The position numbers were made by a program, and so were the translations under genes. The notes beneath the pieces were generated by a model. It was not told the origin of the DNA and searched no databases. It saw only the letters and a list, made by a program, of their open reading frames with translations. Source: Limnanthes douglasii subsp. nivea (Eukaryota > Streptophyta > Magnoliopsida > Brassicales > Limnanthaceae). From it: DNA of 64,000 nt. The stretch covers positions 61,152,742-61,216,741 of the forward strand of contig JAUPFV010000005.1 in assembly GCA_036936605.1 (NCBI GenBank). Direction: 5' to 3'. This document shows, one piece after another, positions 48,808 through 61,040 of this stretch. How positions within the stretch are numbered: the stretch's first letter is position 1; each line of letters starts with the position of its first letter.

Positions 48808-49551
48808 TATGTCTGTGTTCCTTTTTTACATTTATTGTTTCCAATTTTGTCTATTTTTCTTTTTGGTTTTCAAACAACACACTGAAATTGTTACATATGT
48901 GAAAGAGGCAAATATAAATGCCCATTCTACTTGTGTAAAATTAGAATATTAAAATGGATTTAAATTTTCCACAACTTGTATCTGTGAGCAACTTTTTTTT
49001 TTATTAACGTATTGTCTACGTCCACTAAAAGCACCGAATAACATTAAAATAGAAGGTTTGAAATAGGGAAGATGTAAATAAAATAAAGTAGCGATAAGGT
49101 TATCCCTTAGGAGTAAAGTATATTCTTTATAAAGTAAGTTTATAATAGAGACTTAAGTTTATAATAGAGACTAATAAGAGGATGGGTTACCGGTAGTAGG
49201 AGGTGACTTATTGGATGATCGGAGGTAAGACAAAGATAAGACTAATGTACTTGAACTAAGACGAGGTATATAAAAGAGAGATAAACCTTGATGATGAGTA
49301 TAGAGTAAGGATAATTCGACGTCCAAAAATATATAGGACAAGGGAAATGTTTAACCACGGCAGAATATATACTAAACGCCCAAATTTAGCTCTGGTGAAG
49401 AGGACGTGCTATCCGATGGGAACCGAGTGAATAAATTTGATATCAACGGAACGTATGCACTCAAAGCACGTTGACACGTTAAGCATAGTAAGCACGTTGA
49501 CACGTTAAGCATAGTATGGTTAGGAAATAAATGTAAAAACGTTAATGACAA
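48808..49551. other. PML3 3' flank and unclassified DNA
   Basis: The gene's 3' UTR lies in the first few hundred bases. A ~33-bp direct duplication around AAGCACGTTGACACGTTAAGC lies at about 49464-49515. Nothing else was recognised. Confidence 0.4.
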
Positions 49552-49560
49552 AAAATATAT

Positions 49561-50417
49561 GGGTGAAGCTGTTTCCTCCATAAGATCTATTATTTCCTTC
49601 ATAACAATTTTTTAATAAAAAACTGAACACTTGTTTTTACTTTTTTACCCTTTATTTACTTTCTAATTTATAATTTGATGCCACCATCCATTATCAAACC
49701 CTTATTACAATAAACACATCATTAAGATAAATTACAACCAACATATATGATTTAACTTCTAAAATTAAACACTAAAAAACATAAAAACTCAATTATTTTT
49801 AAGATTAGTCACAAAATTACATGTTTTTTAAAAAAGAAAACATGTAGTTTCGAGACAACCACTCCGAAAAACATGTTTAAAAAAAACAGTAACTCAGAAT
49901 CACATATAATTTTAAAAAAGAACTCAATCAACAGACACTAATCAAACCACAGAAAATCTATATTTTGAACTTAATATACAGGAAAGAAACAATTAAACCA
50001 AAAATTGATATTAAAAACGATTAAACTAGTAACTCGATATGCATGAACTCGATTAAACGATGAACAATTTTTTTATCTGCATATAGAGTTCCTATAACTC
50101 ATTATGAAAAAAATCATAGATTTAAAAAGAGATTTTATTCGATATGTCAATCCATATATTTAAAATAAAAATAAGATCAACGATAGATTTTTATCTTTGG
50201 AACTCCAGAAACTGCTTCAAAATTGTTAGATAGCTAGGGTTTTTAAGGGTTAGAAGAGAAGTGGTGAAGGTGGATAGTTACTGGAGAAATTTGGGTTTTT
50301 TTATAAAATTAAAACAAGGATAAATTAGGATTTTCTTTTATGGAGGAAATAACAAGATGGAGTTTTTTATGAATGATGGAGGAAATAATAAATTTTATGG
50401 GAGAAATAGCTTCACCC
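49561..50417. mobile_element. MULE-type MITE, 857 bp
   Basis: Inverted termini GGGTGAAGCTGTTTCCTCC and the complement of GGAGAAATAGCTTCACCC continue into a longer TIR (ATTATTTCCTCCAT-like). An exact 9-bp duplication AAAATATAT flanks it (49552-49560 and 50418-50426). AT-rich, no coding capacity. Its ends differ from the L/R family at 2.0, 22.5, 28.0 and 44.6 kb. Confidence 0.8.
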
Positions 50418-50479
50418 AAAATATATATATATATATAAAGGGAGATAAAATCCACCATGTAAAGAAATTTCTTTCTCAA

Positions 50480-52365
50480 ATACAAAAAAGATATTAGACT
50501 AATTATTTCATTTTTTCTTCTATCATTACTTATTATTTTGGTATTAAATTTAATGATTCTTCTTTATTAAATTTAGCGCTGTTCGTTGGAGACAATATAT
50601 TTTTCTTTTTGTAAGAAGTGGAGTTCTAGCATACTAATGGTAATAAACAGATCGAGAGTCACTCGAAAGGAAAAACTCCAGTATCCATCCTACCAGAAAT
50701 CGGATAGTTGCTCGGCATGTCGTAGCAATTTCTCAAGTCGATAAGGGCATTGGGTCACGATCAACTCCCTGGTGGTCAATCCACCGTAGTCGAGCAAGAG
50801 TAGAAGTAGTCGAGCAAGAGTAGAAGGCTCAGGCAGACGAAGTGGTGGACGGGGAACATCTAGAGCGCAGTAAATATGAAGGACTACTTTGTAGAGATTT
50901 TTTCATGACATTTAAGGAAAACACACTCAGACTGGTTCAATAGCCTACTATAAGGGACCATATGAGATTTCGAAAGTTTATGGAGTACATTTCAAAATCA
51001 TTTCATTGGTAACAAATACCATAAAAAGAAAGACGATTTTATTATGAATTTATATCAACGAAGATGAGAAACAATAAAGAGTTACCTTCAAAGATTTGTT
51101 CGTGAAATTAACGCCTTGTCAAAGTGCAAGGACGTTGGGGACACAACATTTAAAAGAGGATTCGATAAATGAGGGTGTTTTATAATGACCTAGTCAGATT
51201 TCTTGTCAAAAGCATGAAGGACATCTTGGCAAGATCATATTAGTTCATTAGAGTCGAAAACGCAAAACTGGAGATTCTTCTTACTCGGCCTACCCAAAAC
51301 TTAAAAGGTAAACTTCTTTGCATCAAACATAAAGAGAAACGATGAAGTTCCAATAAGTAAACCGAGGTCCTTATATTACGATAACCCGATGCGGAAGCTT
51401 GCGTCTTTGACCAGAACATAACGACTATTTTTTACAAAACCAGGGGAAGGGAAAAGTATCAGACCCGGGGAAGCATGGTGACCCCCGGTTACGAAATATC
51501 TTGTAGTCACTTTTGTGCATACCGTAACGACCACAGTCGTGCAACTGAAGATTGCTGAAAGTTGCGTGAACAAAGTCTAATTGAAAATTGGAAACTCGTC
51601 CAATTCATTAAGTGCAAGGAAGACGAGCGACAGGATAATAAGAATAACAAAGAATCAATAGAGGACGGACTCGTAATTGGGAAACACTACAAAGAAAAAC
51701 AACAATGGTTACACAACATCGTAAATGATGACACCATGTCGGGTATAAGATCATATTCTAGGAAAAAACACAAAAGAGACTTAAAGGTCTATTTGGTTGA
51801 TGAGTCCTCGTACCATAACTATAAAAAACCGGTTGTGGACCTAAATTTTAAAAACGAAGATCTGTGAGGCATGATGACCCCTTACGAGGACGCCTTGATA
51901 ATCAAATTTAATATAAGTTGGGTCATGGTCGCACACGTATTGGTATACGGTGGTAGCTCGACTAACCTTATCTTCAAGGCCGGTTATGAGAAAATTGTAG
52001 GAGTAAAACCGTACAAACTAACAGAAAGTAAGTTGGTCAGCTATAAGGGTAATTCATCCAAATGTGTGGGAAAATTAGAACTCCTGGTAACTGTGGGATA
52101 TGGAAGCACTGAGAAGGCTATGAGAAAACTTTTCATGATGGTTGACGCTCGCAATTTGTACCATGCCTTTATAGGAATGCTTTGATTCAAAAAATCAAGG
52201 CAACACTGTGCTTCCCTCGATAATATTAAAGTACCCGGTAGGAAGCTTGATCAGAATCGTTAGAGAGAGAGTCAAAGAGACACCGGAACTGTCTATGGGT
52301 TCAGTCCAAGCGTCATCTGCCACGAGATCTCAATTGATAAAAGATCTAATTCTGAAGAAACAAAA
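50480..52365 (+). mobile_element. Degenerate gypsy fragment, copy A
   Basis: A partial gypsy gag-protease region matches copy B to the right. 51562-52185 retains readable pieces ending in a protease active site altered to VLVYGGSSTNLIF (family DTGSS-like) and the YHAFIGM block. Homology to copy B resumes at the word GTCAGTCCAAGCGTCATCTGCC-like stretch near 52300 after a deletion. Frames are broken. Confidence 0.65.
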
Positions 52366-55300
52366 ACTATTAGATTTATTATTTTATTTTTTTCTTCTGA
52401 TCATTACTCATTATCTTGGTATTATACTAGAGAATGATTTTTTCCATATCAAACTTGGAATTATCTGTTGAAAATGATCTTTTCTTCGTTTTGTAAGCAG
52501 CCGATTCTAGCATACTAATTATAATGAACATAGGTAGATTCGAAAGAGAAAACATCAGTATCCATCCTATGAGAAATTCGGTGGTTTCCCCGCAAGTCGT
52601 AGAAATTTCTCCAGTCGATCAGGGTGCATTAGGTCACGATCAACTCCCTGGTGGTCAATACACCGTAGTCGAGCAAGAGTAGTGGGCTCAGACAGTCAAA
52701 GTGATGGGCGAGGGAACGTCGAGAGTGCAATATGAAGGACTGCGACGACTCAAGTTTGATATCGCGCCGAGATGGGGAGAAAATCCCTCCAAACAAGATA
52801 TGTTGGTTGCCCATATAACGTATAGCTCTTAAAGATGCAGATCGAAGTGCTAAAACAAGAACAACTCAAGGCAATTCGGGTCCAATTTGAGAGGGATCAT
52901 GAGGTCAAGTCAAATATAAAAAAAGTAAATTGGGGCGTTACAACTAGGCATGGGCATATGGGTATGGAACCGAAGAACCGAACCGAACTGAAATAACAGA
53001 TTCGGTTCGGTTCCGGTTCCTTATAAATACCCGTACGGTTCCTTATCTTAAATATCCACGGTTCTCGGTTCGGTTCGGTTCGGTTCGAAACTGAGAACCG
53101 AATAGTACTCATAAAGAACCGAATAAGCAATAGTACCTTTAAATATCCATGGTTTTCTGTTCGATTCCAAACGGTTCTTTTGGTTACAAAGTAACTATTT
53201 GGTTACAAAGTAACCATTTGGTTAAAAAATAACCATTTGGTTCTTTTCGGGTTCAGTTCCAAACAGTTTTTTTGGTTAGAAAGTAATAATTTGGTTAGAA
53301 AATAATCATTTCGTTCCTTTCCAAACGGTTCTTCTGGTTACAAAGTAACCATTTGGTTAGAAAGTAACCATTTGGAACCGAAACCCGAATGTAACCGAAC
53401 CGAACCGAGAAGAACCGAACCGAACTGAATTTTAATCAGTTCCTAAATGGGTACTAGTTTTAAATAACCGAAAGAACCGAGAGCCGAACCGAACGGAACC
53501 GAATTTTAATCGGTTCCTAAATGGGTACTAGTTTTAAAGAACCAAAAAAACCGAGAACCGAAAGAACCGAACCGAACCGAACTGAAGAACCGAATGCCCA
53601 TACCTAGTTACAACTTTTAATAAAAAGGGTCCTATAAAAACAAAAGATTACAAGAAGCAAATAGAGAAGCAAGTAAAATAAGTTGCATTGAAAAGTTAAT
53701 AGACAAGTTAGAGAAAGCTGAGCGTGTAGGAAAAAATCAATGGATCAGTTTAGCAATAAGGTCTTGAAGAAGAGTAAAGAAAGGGACACGGTGGAATACA
53801 AGAAAGAGAGACAAAAAAATGGCGGCCTATATACTCCAGGCGTCCCAATTTATTAGTAAGATCCTTGAAGGCAAACTCCTCGCAAGTTTAACCCTTAACG
53901 AATGGATACCTACGACAGCTCATGAAACTCAGAGCATCATCTCAATCAATTTAAGAATATGACGATGAGTTTTAACCCCCAGTGATATGCTACTTTGAAG
54001 ATCTTTTTCCGTGACGTTTAAGGGCAACAAACTAGACTGGTTCAATAGCCTACTAAATGGAACCATATGGGATTTCAAAAGCTTATGAAGCGCATTTGAA
54101 AACCAATTTGTGGTAACAAGGCCTACAAAAAAGAAGACGATTCTATGATGAATTTATATATAAAAAAAGGAGAACAATAATGAGTTACCTTTAAAGATTT
54201 GTTCGTGAAATTAACACCTTGTCTAAGTGCAAGAAGGACGTTGTGGATGTATTATTTGAAAGAGAATTCAATATACGAGGAGGTTGTACAAAGACCTAGT
54301 CAGATTTCCTGTCGAAAGCATGAATGATATCTTGGTGAGATCGGATTAGTTCATCAGATTCGAAGATGCCAAAAAGAGAGATTATTCTTACTCGGCCCAC
54401 CCCAAAATACAAGAGGTAAAGTTCTATGCATCAAACATAAAGAGAAACTATGAATTTTCAATAAGTGAACCGAGGTCCATATATTAAAATAGTCTGATGG
54501 GGAAGCTTACACTTTTGACCGAGAACATAATGACTTTTTTTACAAAACTAGAGGAAGAGAAAAGTATTAGACCCCGCGAAGCATGCTGACCTCCATTATA
54601 ATTTATCTCATAGGAACTTTTGCGCATACCATGACGACCATGGTCATGCAACTGACGATTGCTGGCAGTTGCATGAAGAAATTCAGAGTTTAATTGATAA
54701 TTGGTAAGTTGTTCAATTCCTTAAGTGCAAGGAAGGCGGCCGACGAGATAAAAAAATGACAAATCAGCAAAGGATAGACTTGTAAAGAGGAATAACGACA
54801 AAGGGAAACAACAATAGTTATACACCATCACCGGTAGTGACACCATATCGGGTACATGCTCATATTCCAGGAAAAAACACAAAAATGACTTAGAGGTCCA
54901 TTTGGTTGATGAGTCCTCGTGACTTAACTATAGAAAACCGGTTGTCAATCTGATTTTTAAAGACGAAGATCCGCGAGGCATGGTGATCCCTTACGAGGAT
55001 GCATTGATAATCAAATTGGATATAAGTATGGTTATTGTCGCACGTGTCTTGGTAAGCAGTAGTAGCTCGACTACCCTTATCTTTAAGGCCGATTATGAGA
55101 AAATGGTAGGACTAAAACCGTATTAAGCAACAGAAAGGTAGTTGGTCGACTATAAGGGTAATTCATCCAACTTTGTGGGCAAATTGAAAATCCTAGTAAC
55201 CGTGGGATATGGAAGCACTGAGAAGGTTATAAGAACACTTTTCATGATGGTTGACGCTCATAGTTTGTACCATACCTTTATAGGAATGCCTTCGATTCAC

Positions 55301-56650
55301 AAAATTAAGGCAACACCGTGTTCCTCTCAATAATATCTGAAGTACGCGGTCAGGAGCTTTGTTAGAATCATTAGAGAGACTTAAAGAGACATACCAAAAA
55401 TTGTTATGAAATCTCCATGGATACTAAGAGAATGACCTAATAGCAATCAAGTAGCTTGGGGAGGGTCGTCAACTGGATAATAGCATTCGTAAGCATTGAG
55501 GTTGACAATACACTAACAGGTGGGCAGGTGATTAGAATTAGAAATCAACTCGATCTATAATTCAAGCATAAATTGGTGGCACTATTATAGCAACACTTAT
55601 ATGTTTTTGCATAAAGTGCTAACATTGGTTATCGGGTCAGTCCAAGCGTCATCTGCCATGAGATTTCCATTGATAAAAGATTGCGATCGGTTTGACAAAA
55701 GTGTCAAGATTTTTCATTTGAAAAGTCCAACATAATTGTTAAAGAGGTTGAGAATTTTCTCAAGCAAGGGCACATTCCACCACCTTTTAGACATAAATAG
55801 GCTTGTACTGCTATAAAGTCATGTCATTTGATTTGAGAAATATAGGTTCAACCTACAAAAGACTCATCAACCAGATATTCAAAAAACTTTTGGGATAAAA
55901 CATAGAAGTGTATATAGATGACATGATCTTCAAGAGCAATTTCGGATCCATATCATACTATTCTTTGACATATTCAAAATCCTAAAAATTTGTTCGAAGT
56001 TCGTAGTGGAAAATTATTGGGCTATATCGTCAATAAAAACGACATTGAGGCCGACCCCAAGCAACTTAAGGCATTATTATTTATTCAGCCACCTAGGAAC
56101 GTCAATGAGGTCTAGAGGCTGACAAATCGTTTAATAGAATAAGAGCCCTCCTTTATTTAGTTTTCTTAAGGGGGCTAAGAAGTTCGGTTGGATCAAAGAG
56201 TGTGATGATGCATTTTACACACTGAAAGAGTATTTGACTTCCCTTTAAATAATTTTTGTTCTAGTACAAGGTGAACCGTTTTATTTGTATTTGTCTATCT
56301 CCAATTTTGCAGCCAACAACGTCCTAGTTTGGAAATTTGATGGGGTCTAAAAAATATATTTATTGCATTAGTAAAAGTCTGATTGATGTTGAGATAAGAT
56401 ATATGAACTTGGAAAAGTTGGTGTTAGGGTTGGTGGTGGTCGCTTGCAAAATAAGACCATATTTCTAGAGCAACATGTCATCTTACAAACATATTTCCCC
56501 CTCAAGGTTGTGTTATGAAAGTCTGATATCTTGAGATAGCTCACGAGATGGTCAATCGATCTGGGAGAGTATGAGATTGTGTACAAGCCTCAGACCGCAA
56601 TCAAAGGCCAAGTTGTCACCGATTTTATCAAAATTTATAGGAGATAAAAT
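52366..56650 (+). mobile_element. Degenerate gypsy element, copy B
   Basis: This starts with the same sequence as copy A (TATTAGA…CTTCT…CATTACT, then TCTAGCATACTAAT) and runs through gag (53.6-54.9 kb), protease (GNSSNFVGKL near 55150; SLYHTFIGMPSIHK near 55265), RT (EVYIDDMIFKS near 55910) and RNase H (~56.1-56.6 kb). It has many stops and is interrupted by a hAT MITE. No LTR pair was resolved. The A/B arrangement looks like a tandem duplication by unequal exchange. Confidence 0.65.
52945..53606. mobile_element. hAT-type MITE, 662 bp, rich in GGTTCGG words
   Basis: Termini TAGGCATGGGCAT and ATGCCCATACCTA are near-perfect inverted repeats, with an exact 8-bp duplication GTTACAAC (52937-52944 and 53607-53614). 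The interior is GGTTCGGTTC and its complement plus GGTTACAAAGTAACCATTT-type units, nearly palindromic overall. Confidence 0.9.
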
Positions 56651-56759
56651 CAGTTATGAATAGGCTCAACAAACCATTGAGGAAACACAAATATAATAGA
56701 TAATCAAAGCTGATAGAGCTTCACCCTATATTGGAGGAGGCATCAACATCATTTTAAGA

Positions 56760-58075
56760 TCATGAAAAGATGGTTTTTGAAACTAATTAGGATATGTCTT
56801 ACAAGTGCGCAAATAAAAAAAATTCATCTTTGTTATGCAAATGATCTTCTTTTGTTTTTGAATGGATGATATTCTAACATTAAAGTAGTAAAGATGTTGA
56901 TAGAGATGTATCACGTGTTAGTTGGTTAAAAAGCTAATAACAACAAAAACACTATATTTCAGGCAAATCAATCATTCGTCAAAATAAGGAAAAATTATTC
57001 GTCTTGCTAGTATAAAAACTATATTTTCCCCAATAAATTACTTATGATCCCTTATGTTTAAGATTCGGGATAAAATCTCATATTCACAACCTCTCGTTGA
57101 AAAAGTAAAGGCTCGCTTGGAATGTTGGGTTGTTGTTATATTTTCTCCTACTTATAAGATTATTCTTATCAAGTTTGTTTTAATCTCAATCCATATTAAT
57201 ACTCTATTTGCTTTTCTTGTGCTAAAAAATGTTTTGAAATCTATTTACAAATCAAAAAGAGTTATCAATGGAGGTCTGGTACTAACAATCATAATTGGAT
57301 ATCATGGGTCACAATGCTAAATCCTGAAAATGAAGGTGAACTTGGAATTACTTCTTTGTTTGACATGATGGAAGCTCTGCACTGTAAGATGTCTTGGAAA
57401 TTCATGAATGGTAAAGGTCTATACGTTGAATTCATGATAAAAATAAATGAGAAATATGGGATTTGATATTGTATTGTTGCGTATTTAAACACAGTCGCAT
57501 AATACTTAATTATTTTGATAAAGTATCTGATTTTTCGGCTTGAAATTTAGGCAAATAAAAGATATTGTTTTGGAATTATCGATGGTTGTTTGATAAATTA
57601 AAATGTAAGGAGGTCATATGGTTTTTGGATGCTTTGGCCAAATATACTTTAAGTGACCATTCTAAATTACAACAAGTTTTGTCACGTATTCGAAGCCATT
57701 TACATGATAAGTTTATAAATATCAATATCGATTTCATCCAGATACAGAACATATGTTAATATGTACTTTGTGTTTCCATGAAGAGTTTTCTACGTGTTTA
57801 ATTAAAGTAGAACTTCAGAATCCGAGAATTTTCATGAATTATAGTAGAATATGGACATATATTCTTCCTCTTAAAGTTTTTTTTTAAAGTTTCTCTATTC
57901 CAATCTTCTAACAGATGATCAAATTATTTCACTTCAAATTCCTTTACGTCGAAATGTGTACGTTGTAAAATTCCTCAACATGAGACTTTGGATCATCTTT
58001 TTTTACACATTGACTTTGTTAATACTTTATGGGTTACTTTGATTATTGGTTACAATGCCCGACATGTTTTTTGCT
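56760..58075 (+). pseudogene. Plant LINE (non-LTR) ORF2 remnant
   Basis: Readable plus-strand segments in the order of a plant L1-type ORF2 3' half: RT catalytic region HLCYANDLLLFLNG (family YADD, here YAND) near 56824; QPLVEKVKARLECW and IILIKFVLISI near 57090-57190; EGELGITSLFDMMEALHCK near 57330; and a zinc-binding RVT-type tail with RCKIPQHETLDHLF near 57970. Stops and frameshifts separate them. No 5' part or poly(A)/TSD was resolved; the young gypsy LTR starts ~50 bp downstream. Confidence 0.75.
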
Positions 58076-58122
58076 TTTACAATTATTCATATTTCATTGC
58101 GACATAAATAAAAGTCAACGCC

Positions 58123-58624
58123 TGATGAGTCCGAATTCGAAGAGCTCCCCGGAAGGGTAGTCCAAAGTAAAACTCCCCGAAAATCGGACAGACCCCAAGA
58201 CTATAATTCGAACAGGACTGATTGAACCGGACAGGAGATTTTGAACACTGCGAACATAAAGCAGTTCGAACTATGACTAAAGTACTAAAAAACCTAATCA
58301 CTATCTGACTAAGCTACCTGTATATCTGCTTAAAACTCATGGGTCTTTGAACATGAACCGGGTCCATTAAACTCGACCCGAAAGCCCATAAGGGCCCAAA
58401 TATCACACTATAAATACCCAACCACCAGCATTAACTATGGGTAAGAAAAATTAACTGCTGCCAGGCTGCTTAATTCTCTCTCCACCCTTGAAACACTTTG
58501 AAACACCCTGAAATATCTTAAAACACCCTTAAACACCACCACACCACCGTGAAACACCCTTACGCCGCCTTAAAACTCCACTTAAAATTACCAGCCTACC
58601 CTCAGGCTACTTTTATCCTCACCA
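58123..58624 (+). repeat. 5' LTR of the Tat gypsy element
   Basis: It begins TGATGAG and ends CTCACCA, imperfect inverted TG/CA termini, and is followed three bases later by the primer site. It contains a TATA box and GAAACACCC-like short repeats in its 3' part (58488-58570). The partner LTR is outside the window, so the start is inferred from terminal symmetry. Confidence 0.65.
58409..58416 (+). promoter_or_regulatory. TATA box in the gypsy LTR
   Basis: TATAAATA, 216 bases before the LTR end and suitably placed to start genomic RNA within the LTR. Confidence 0.6.
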
Positions 58625-58627
58625 AAT

Positions 58628-58644
58628 TGGCGACCACAGTGGGA
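58628..58644 (+). other. Primer-binding site, probably tRNA-Arg
   Basis: TGGCGACCACAGTGGGA lies three bases after the LTR and would pair with a tRNA ending TCCCACTGTGGTCGCCA. From memory this matches a plant tRNA-Arg, the primer used by several Tat/Ogre elements. Confidence 0.6.
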
Positions 58645-58697
58645 GGCGACGGTGCCTGAATCAAACATTCAAAACCAAGTAAAAGAATTCTGTCCGA

Positions 58698-61040
58698 ATG
58701 AATCCGGATAATCCAGAGCTTCCACCAGCTTTGCTCGAAGTGGTGGAAGAGAACGATGAATATACTGTCCAGGAGCGTGACAGGTTGAGGGTTGAAATAG
58801 AAGCTCTGAGGGCTGAAAAGGCCAAGATGGGCGTAAAGGAGAAATCCAAAGCATCAGCTGCTCATCGCTCTGATAACCCTCGAGAGCATGAGGCTTCAAA
58901 GACTCATGTGAGCACTAAAAAGACACATGCCAGTTCTAAAAAGTCTCACCGGTCCAAGCCTGTGGAGAGTTCTGACTCAAGTTCAGAATCTTCGGACAGC
59001 TCTTCGGACAGTGAGGGGAATGAAAAGTCCTTGTCCTCCAGCAGTGACGAAGGGCGAACCAGGAAAAAACAAAAGCAAGTTAAAAAGTATTCCAGAAAAA
59101 GAGACCACCATGGAAGAATGAAAAGACACATTGGGAAAGGATCATCTCACAGCCGGAGACATATAGACCGGATGCTGGTGGATCCATTTGCCTTCCATGA
59201 TGAGCCAGGTATCTTTGCAACACCTAATGAGGATACCGTGTTCAGTCGTGGAAGGAATTGGAGGCAGTCTCCACTGTCTTCTAAAATCCTATCCGGAAAC
59301 CTCCCCAAAAGGTTCGATAGCACCAAGATGGAGAAGTACGATGGCAGTACTGATCCAGACAATCATCTGGAGCAATTCAAGAACTTCATGATGAACTTTG
59401 ATGATGATGATAAACTACTCTGTAGGGCATTCTCCCAGTCCTTTACGGGGAGTGCTCTGAAGTGGTACAACAGCCTTCCTCAGGGCTGTATCAGAGACTT
59501 TGATACCTTTTGGGTGGCCTTTCGAAGGCAATTTGTGGGGAGTAAGGAGCTCAAGGGCAATGGAGATACCATAATCCATTGTGCCCAAGAGCCAAATGAA
59601 TCGTTGAAAGAATACATAAGTCGTTTTGTGAACACAAAGAACGGGCTGGCTGATTGCTTTGAACAAGTGGCAATAGCATCCCTGAGACAAGGTTTGAACC
59701 CGGGCAACCTGGCCGATTCAGTAACAAGGAAGAAAGCCATGACCTGGGGTGGATTGCTGAATCAAGTCGGCAAGCAAATAAATGTTGATGAAACAAAAAA
59801 GACCAGGGTGCACAGGCAGGTGAGATCCACCCCGGTGACACCAACTCCCAATCCAAACCAGTCCGGAAACAAAGCTAGAGAAACCGGACAGGGGCATGGA
59901 AGAGGAAAAGCTCAGTCTCAACCAGCTGCTCCTGCACAAAGTCAACAGTCTAGAAACAAAAGGGGGCCGTGGGTCCAACCGGAGTGGTTTGCAGAGCTCA
60001 AAGAAAGTGTGGCAACCATTTTCGAGAAAACTAAAGATGAAATACACTACAGGAGACCGGCAACCTTGCAGTCTCCCAGAGAACATCGAAACAGTTCTTT
60101 TTGTCAATATCACAATGATATTGGCCATACTACTGATGATTGTATAGCCTTGAAACAAGAGGTTCAGAACTTGATTGAAAGAGGGAAATTGGGTGCATAC
60201 GTCAAAAGAAGAGGAGGCAATAGGCCTGACAACACTCACCGGGCTGGTCCGGTTAATGCTGCCCCAGAAGGGGCTATGGTGATCATTGAAAGGTTTGATG
60301 TGGAATCTGAATATTTGGATCCTGATCCAACAAGGAACAGAGTGGGTGCAATAGAGGAGCGTTCTAGGACGGTCTCTGGGCTCATTAAATTCTTTGAGTC
60401 CTTGACAATTTTCGGAGGGGATACTGTAACGGCTCCTACCACTTCATCAAGAAAAAGGCATGTCCATAATTTGGCTACCCAGCTAGAGGGGGGCATGACC
60501 TCATATCAATCGTCAAGTTTATTCCCATTCATTGTCTTTGATGGGGATGATTTGAGAGACATTGCTGGCCCTCATGAAGATGCTGTTGTCATAGGAGCAT
60601 CAATAGGGGGCAATGAGATAAGGCGAATCCTGGTAGATACTGGGAGCTCTGCCAATATCCTTTTCCTTGATACTTACAAGAAAATGAAAAATCCAGCTGT
60701 GATTCAAAAGTCAGACCGATCGATTGTAGGCTTCACGGGCAGCTCAGCCGATGTAATCGGTGAGTTTGAAGAAGAAGTTTTGTTGGGCAGAGGCCCATTC
60801 AAGAAAACAGTCCGAATACTTTTCATTGTGGTGGATTGTCCCACTTGCTACAATGCTATTCTAGGGAGATCTTGGCTCTCTAGGATGCATGCAGTGGCTT
60901 CGACGGTCCATCAGTGTCTAAAATATGCTGTTCAGGGGCAGGTTGGGGTTGTCCGGAGCAGTCAAAAAGTTGCAAGAGAATGCTATGCCACTGCCTTGGC
61001 TCCACGAACGCTGGGGGCAGTCCGTATGAATGACCAATAG
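58698..61040 (+). CDS. Gypsy gag-protease polyprotein (780 aa)
   Basis: An open frame of 780 codons ends at UAG 61038-61040. Residues ~85-150 are Ser-rich then Lys/Arg-rich. Residues ~205-330 form the retrotransposon gag domain (LEQFKNFMMNF, ALKWYNSLP, FRRQFVGSKEL). A CX3HX4HX4C knuckle is at residues 469-482 (CQYHNDIGHTTDDC). The aspartic protease lies at ~620-740 with active-site VDTGSS (Asp647) and the LFIVVDCPTCYNAILGR block. The ATG at 58698 is ~75 bases after the LTR end and is the first suitable start. Several antisense ORFs over this region are shadows. Confidence 0.92.
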   Translation: MNPDNPELPPALLEVVEENDEYTVQERDRLRVEIEALRAEKAKMGVKEKSKASAAHRSDNPREHEASKTHVSTKKTHASSKKSHRSKPVESSDSSSESSDSSSDSEGNEKSLSSSSDEGRTRKKQKQVKKYSRKRDHHGRMKRHIGKGSSHSRRHIDRMLVDPFAFHDEPGIFATPNEDTVFSRGRNWRQSPLSSKILSGNLPKRFDSTKMEKYDGSTDPDNHLEQFKNFMMNFDDDDKLLCRAFSQSFTGSALKWYNSLPQGCIRDFDTFWVAFRRQFVGSKELKGNGDTIIHCAQEPNESLKEYISRFVNTKNGLADCFEQVAIASLRQGLNPGNLADSVTRKKAMTWGGLLNQVGKQINVDETKKTRVHRQVRSTPVTPTPNPNQSGNKARETGQGHGRGKAQSQPAAPAQSQQSRNKRGPWVQPEWFAELKESVATIFEKTKDEIHYRRPATLQSPREHRNSSFCQYHNDIGHTTDDCIALKQEVQNLIERGKLGAYVKRRGGNRPDNTHRAGPVNAAPEGAMVIIERFDVESEYLDPDPTRNRVGAIEERSRTVSGLIKFFESLTIFGGDTVTAPTTSSRKRHVHNLATQLEGGMTSYQSSSLFPFIVFDGDDLRDIAGPHEDAVVIGASIGGNEIRRILVDTGSSANILFLDTYKKMKNPAVIQKSDRSIVGFTGSSADVIGEFEEEVLLGRGPFKKTVRILFIVVDCPTCYNAILGRSWLSRMHAVASTVHQCLKYAVQGQVGVVRSSQKVARECYATALAPRTLGAVRMNDQ
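61038..61040 (+). promoter_or_regulatory. In-frame UAG between gag-protease and pol
   Basis: The codon context is CAA UAG CAG UUU, with both sides in the same frame and both intact. It closely resembles the tobamovirus-type leaky stop context (UAG followed by CAR YYA), differing at the last base. Read-through is an inference. Confidence 0.55.

Noticed and set aside
59718..60239. 173-codon minus-strand ORF
   Set aside because: Antisense shadow of the intact gypsy gag frame; several such shadows overlap 58.7-61.1 kb.
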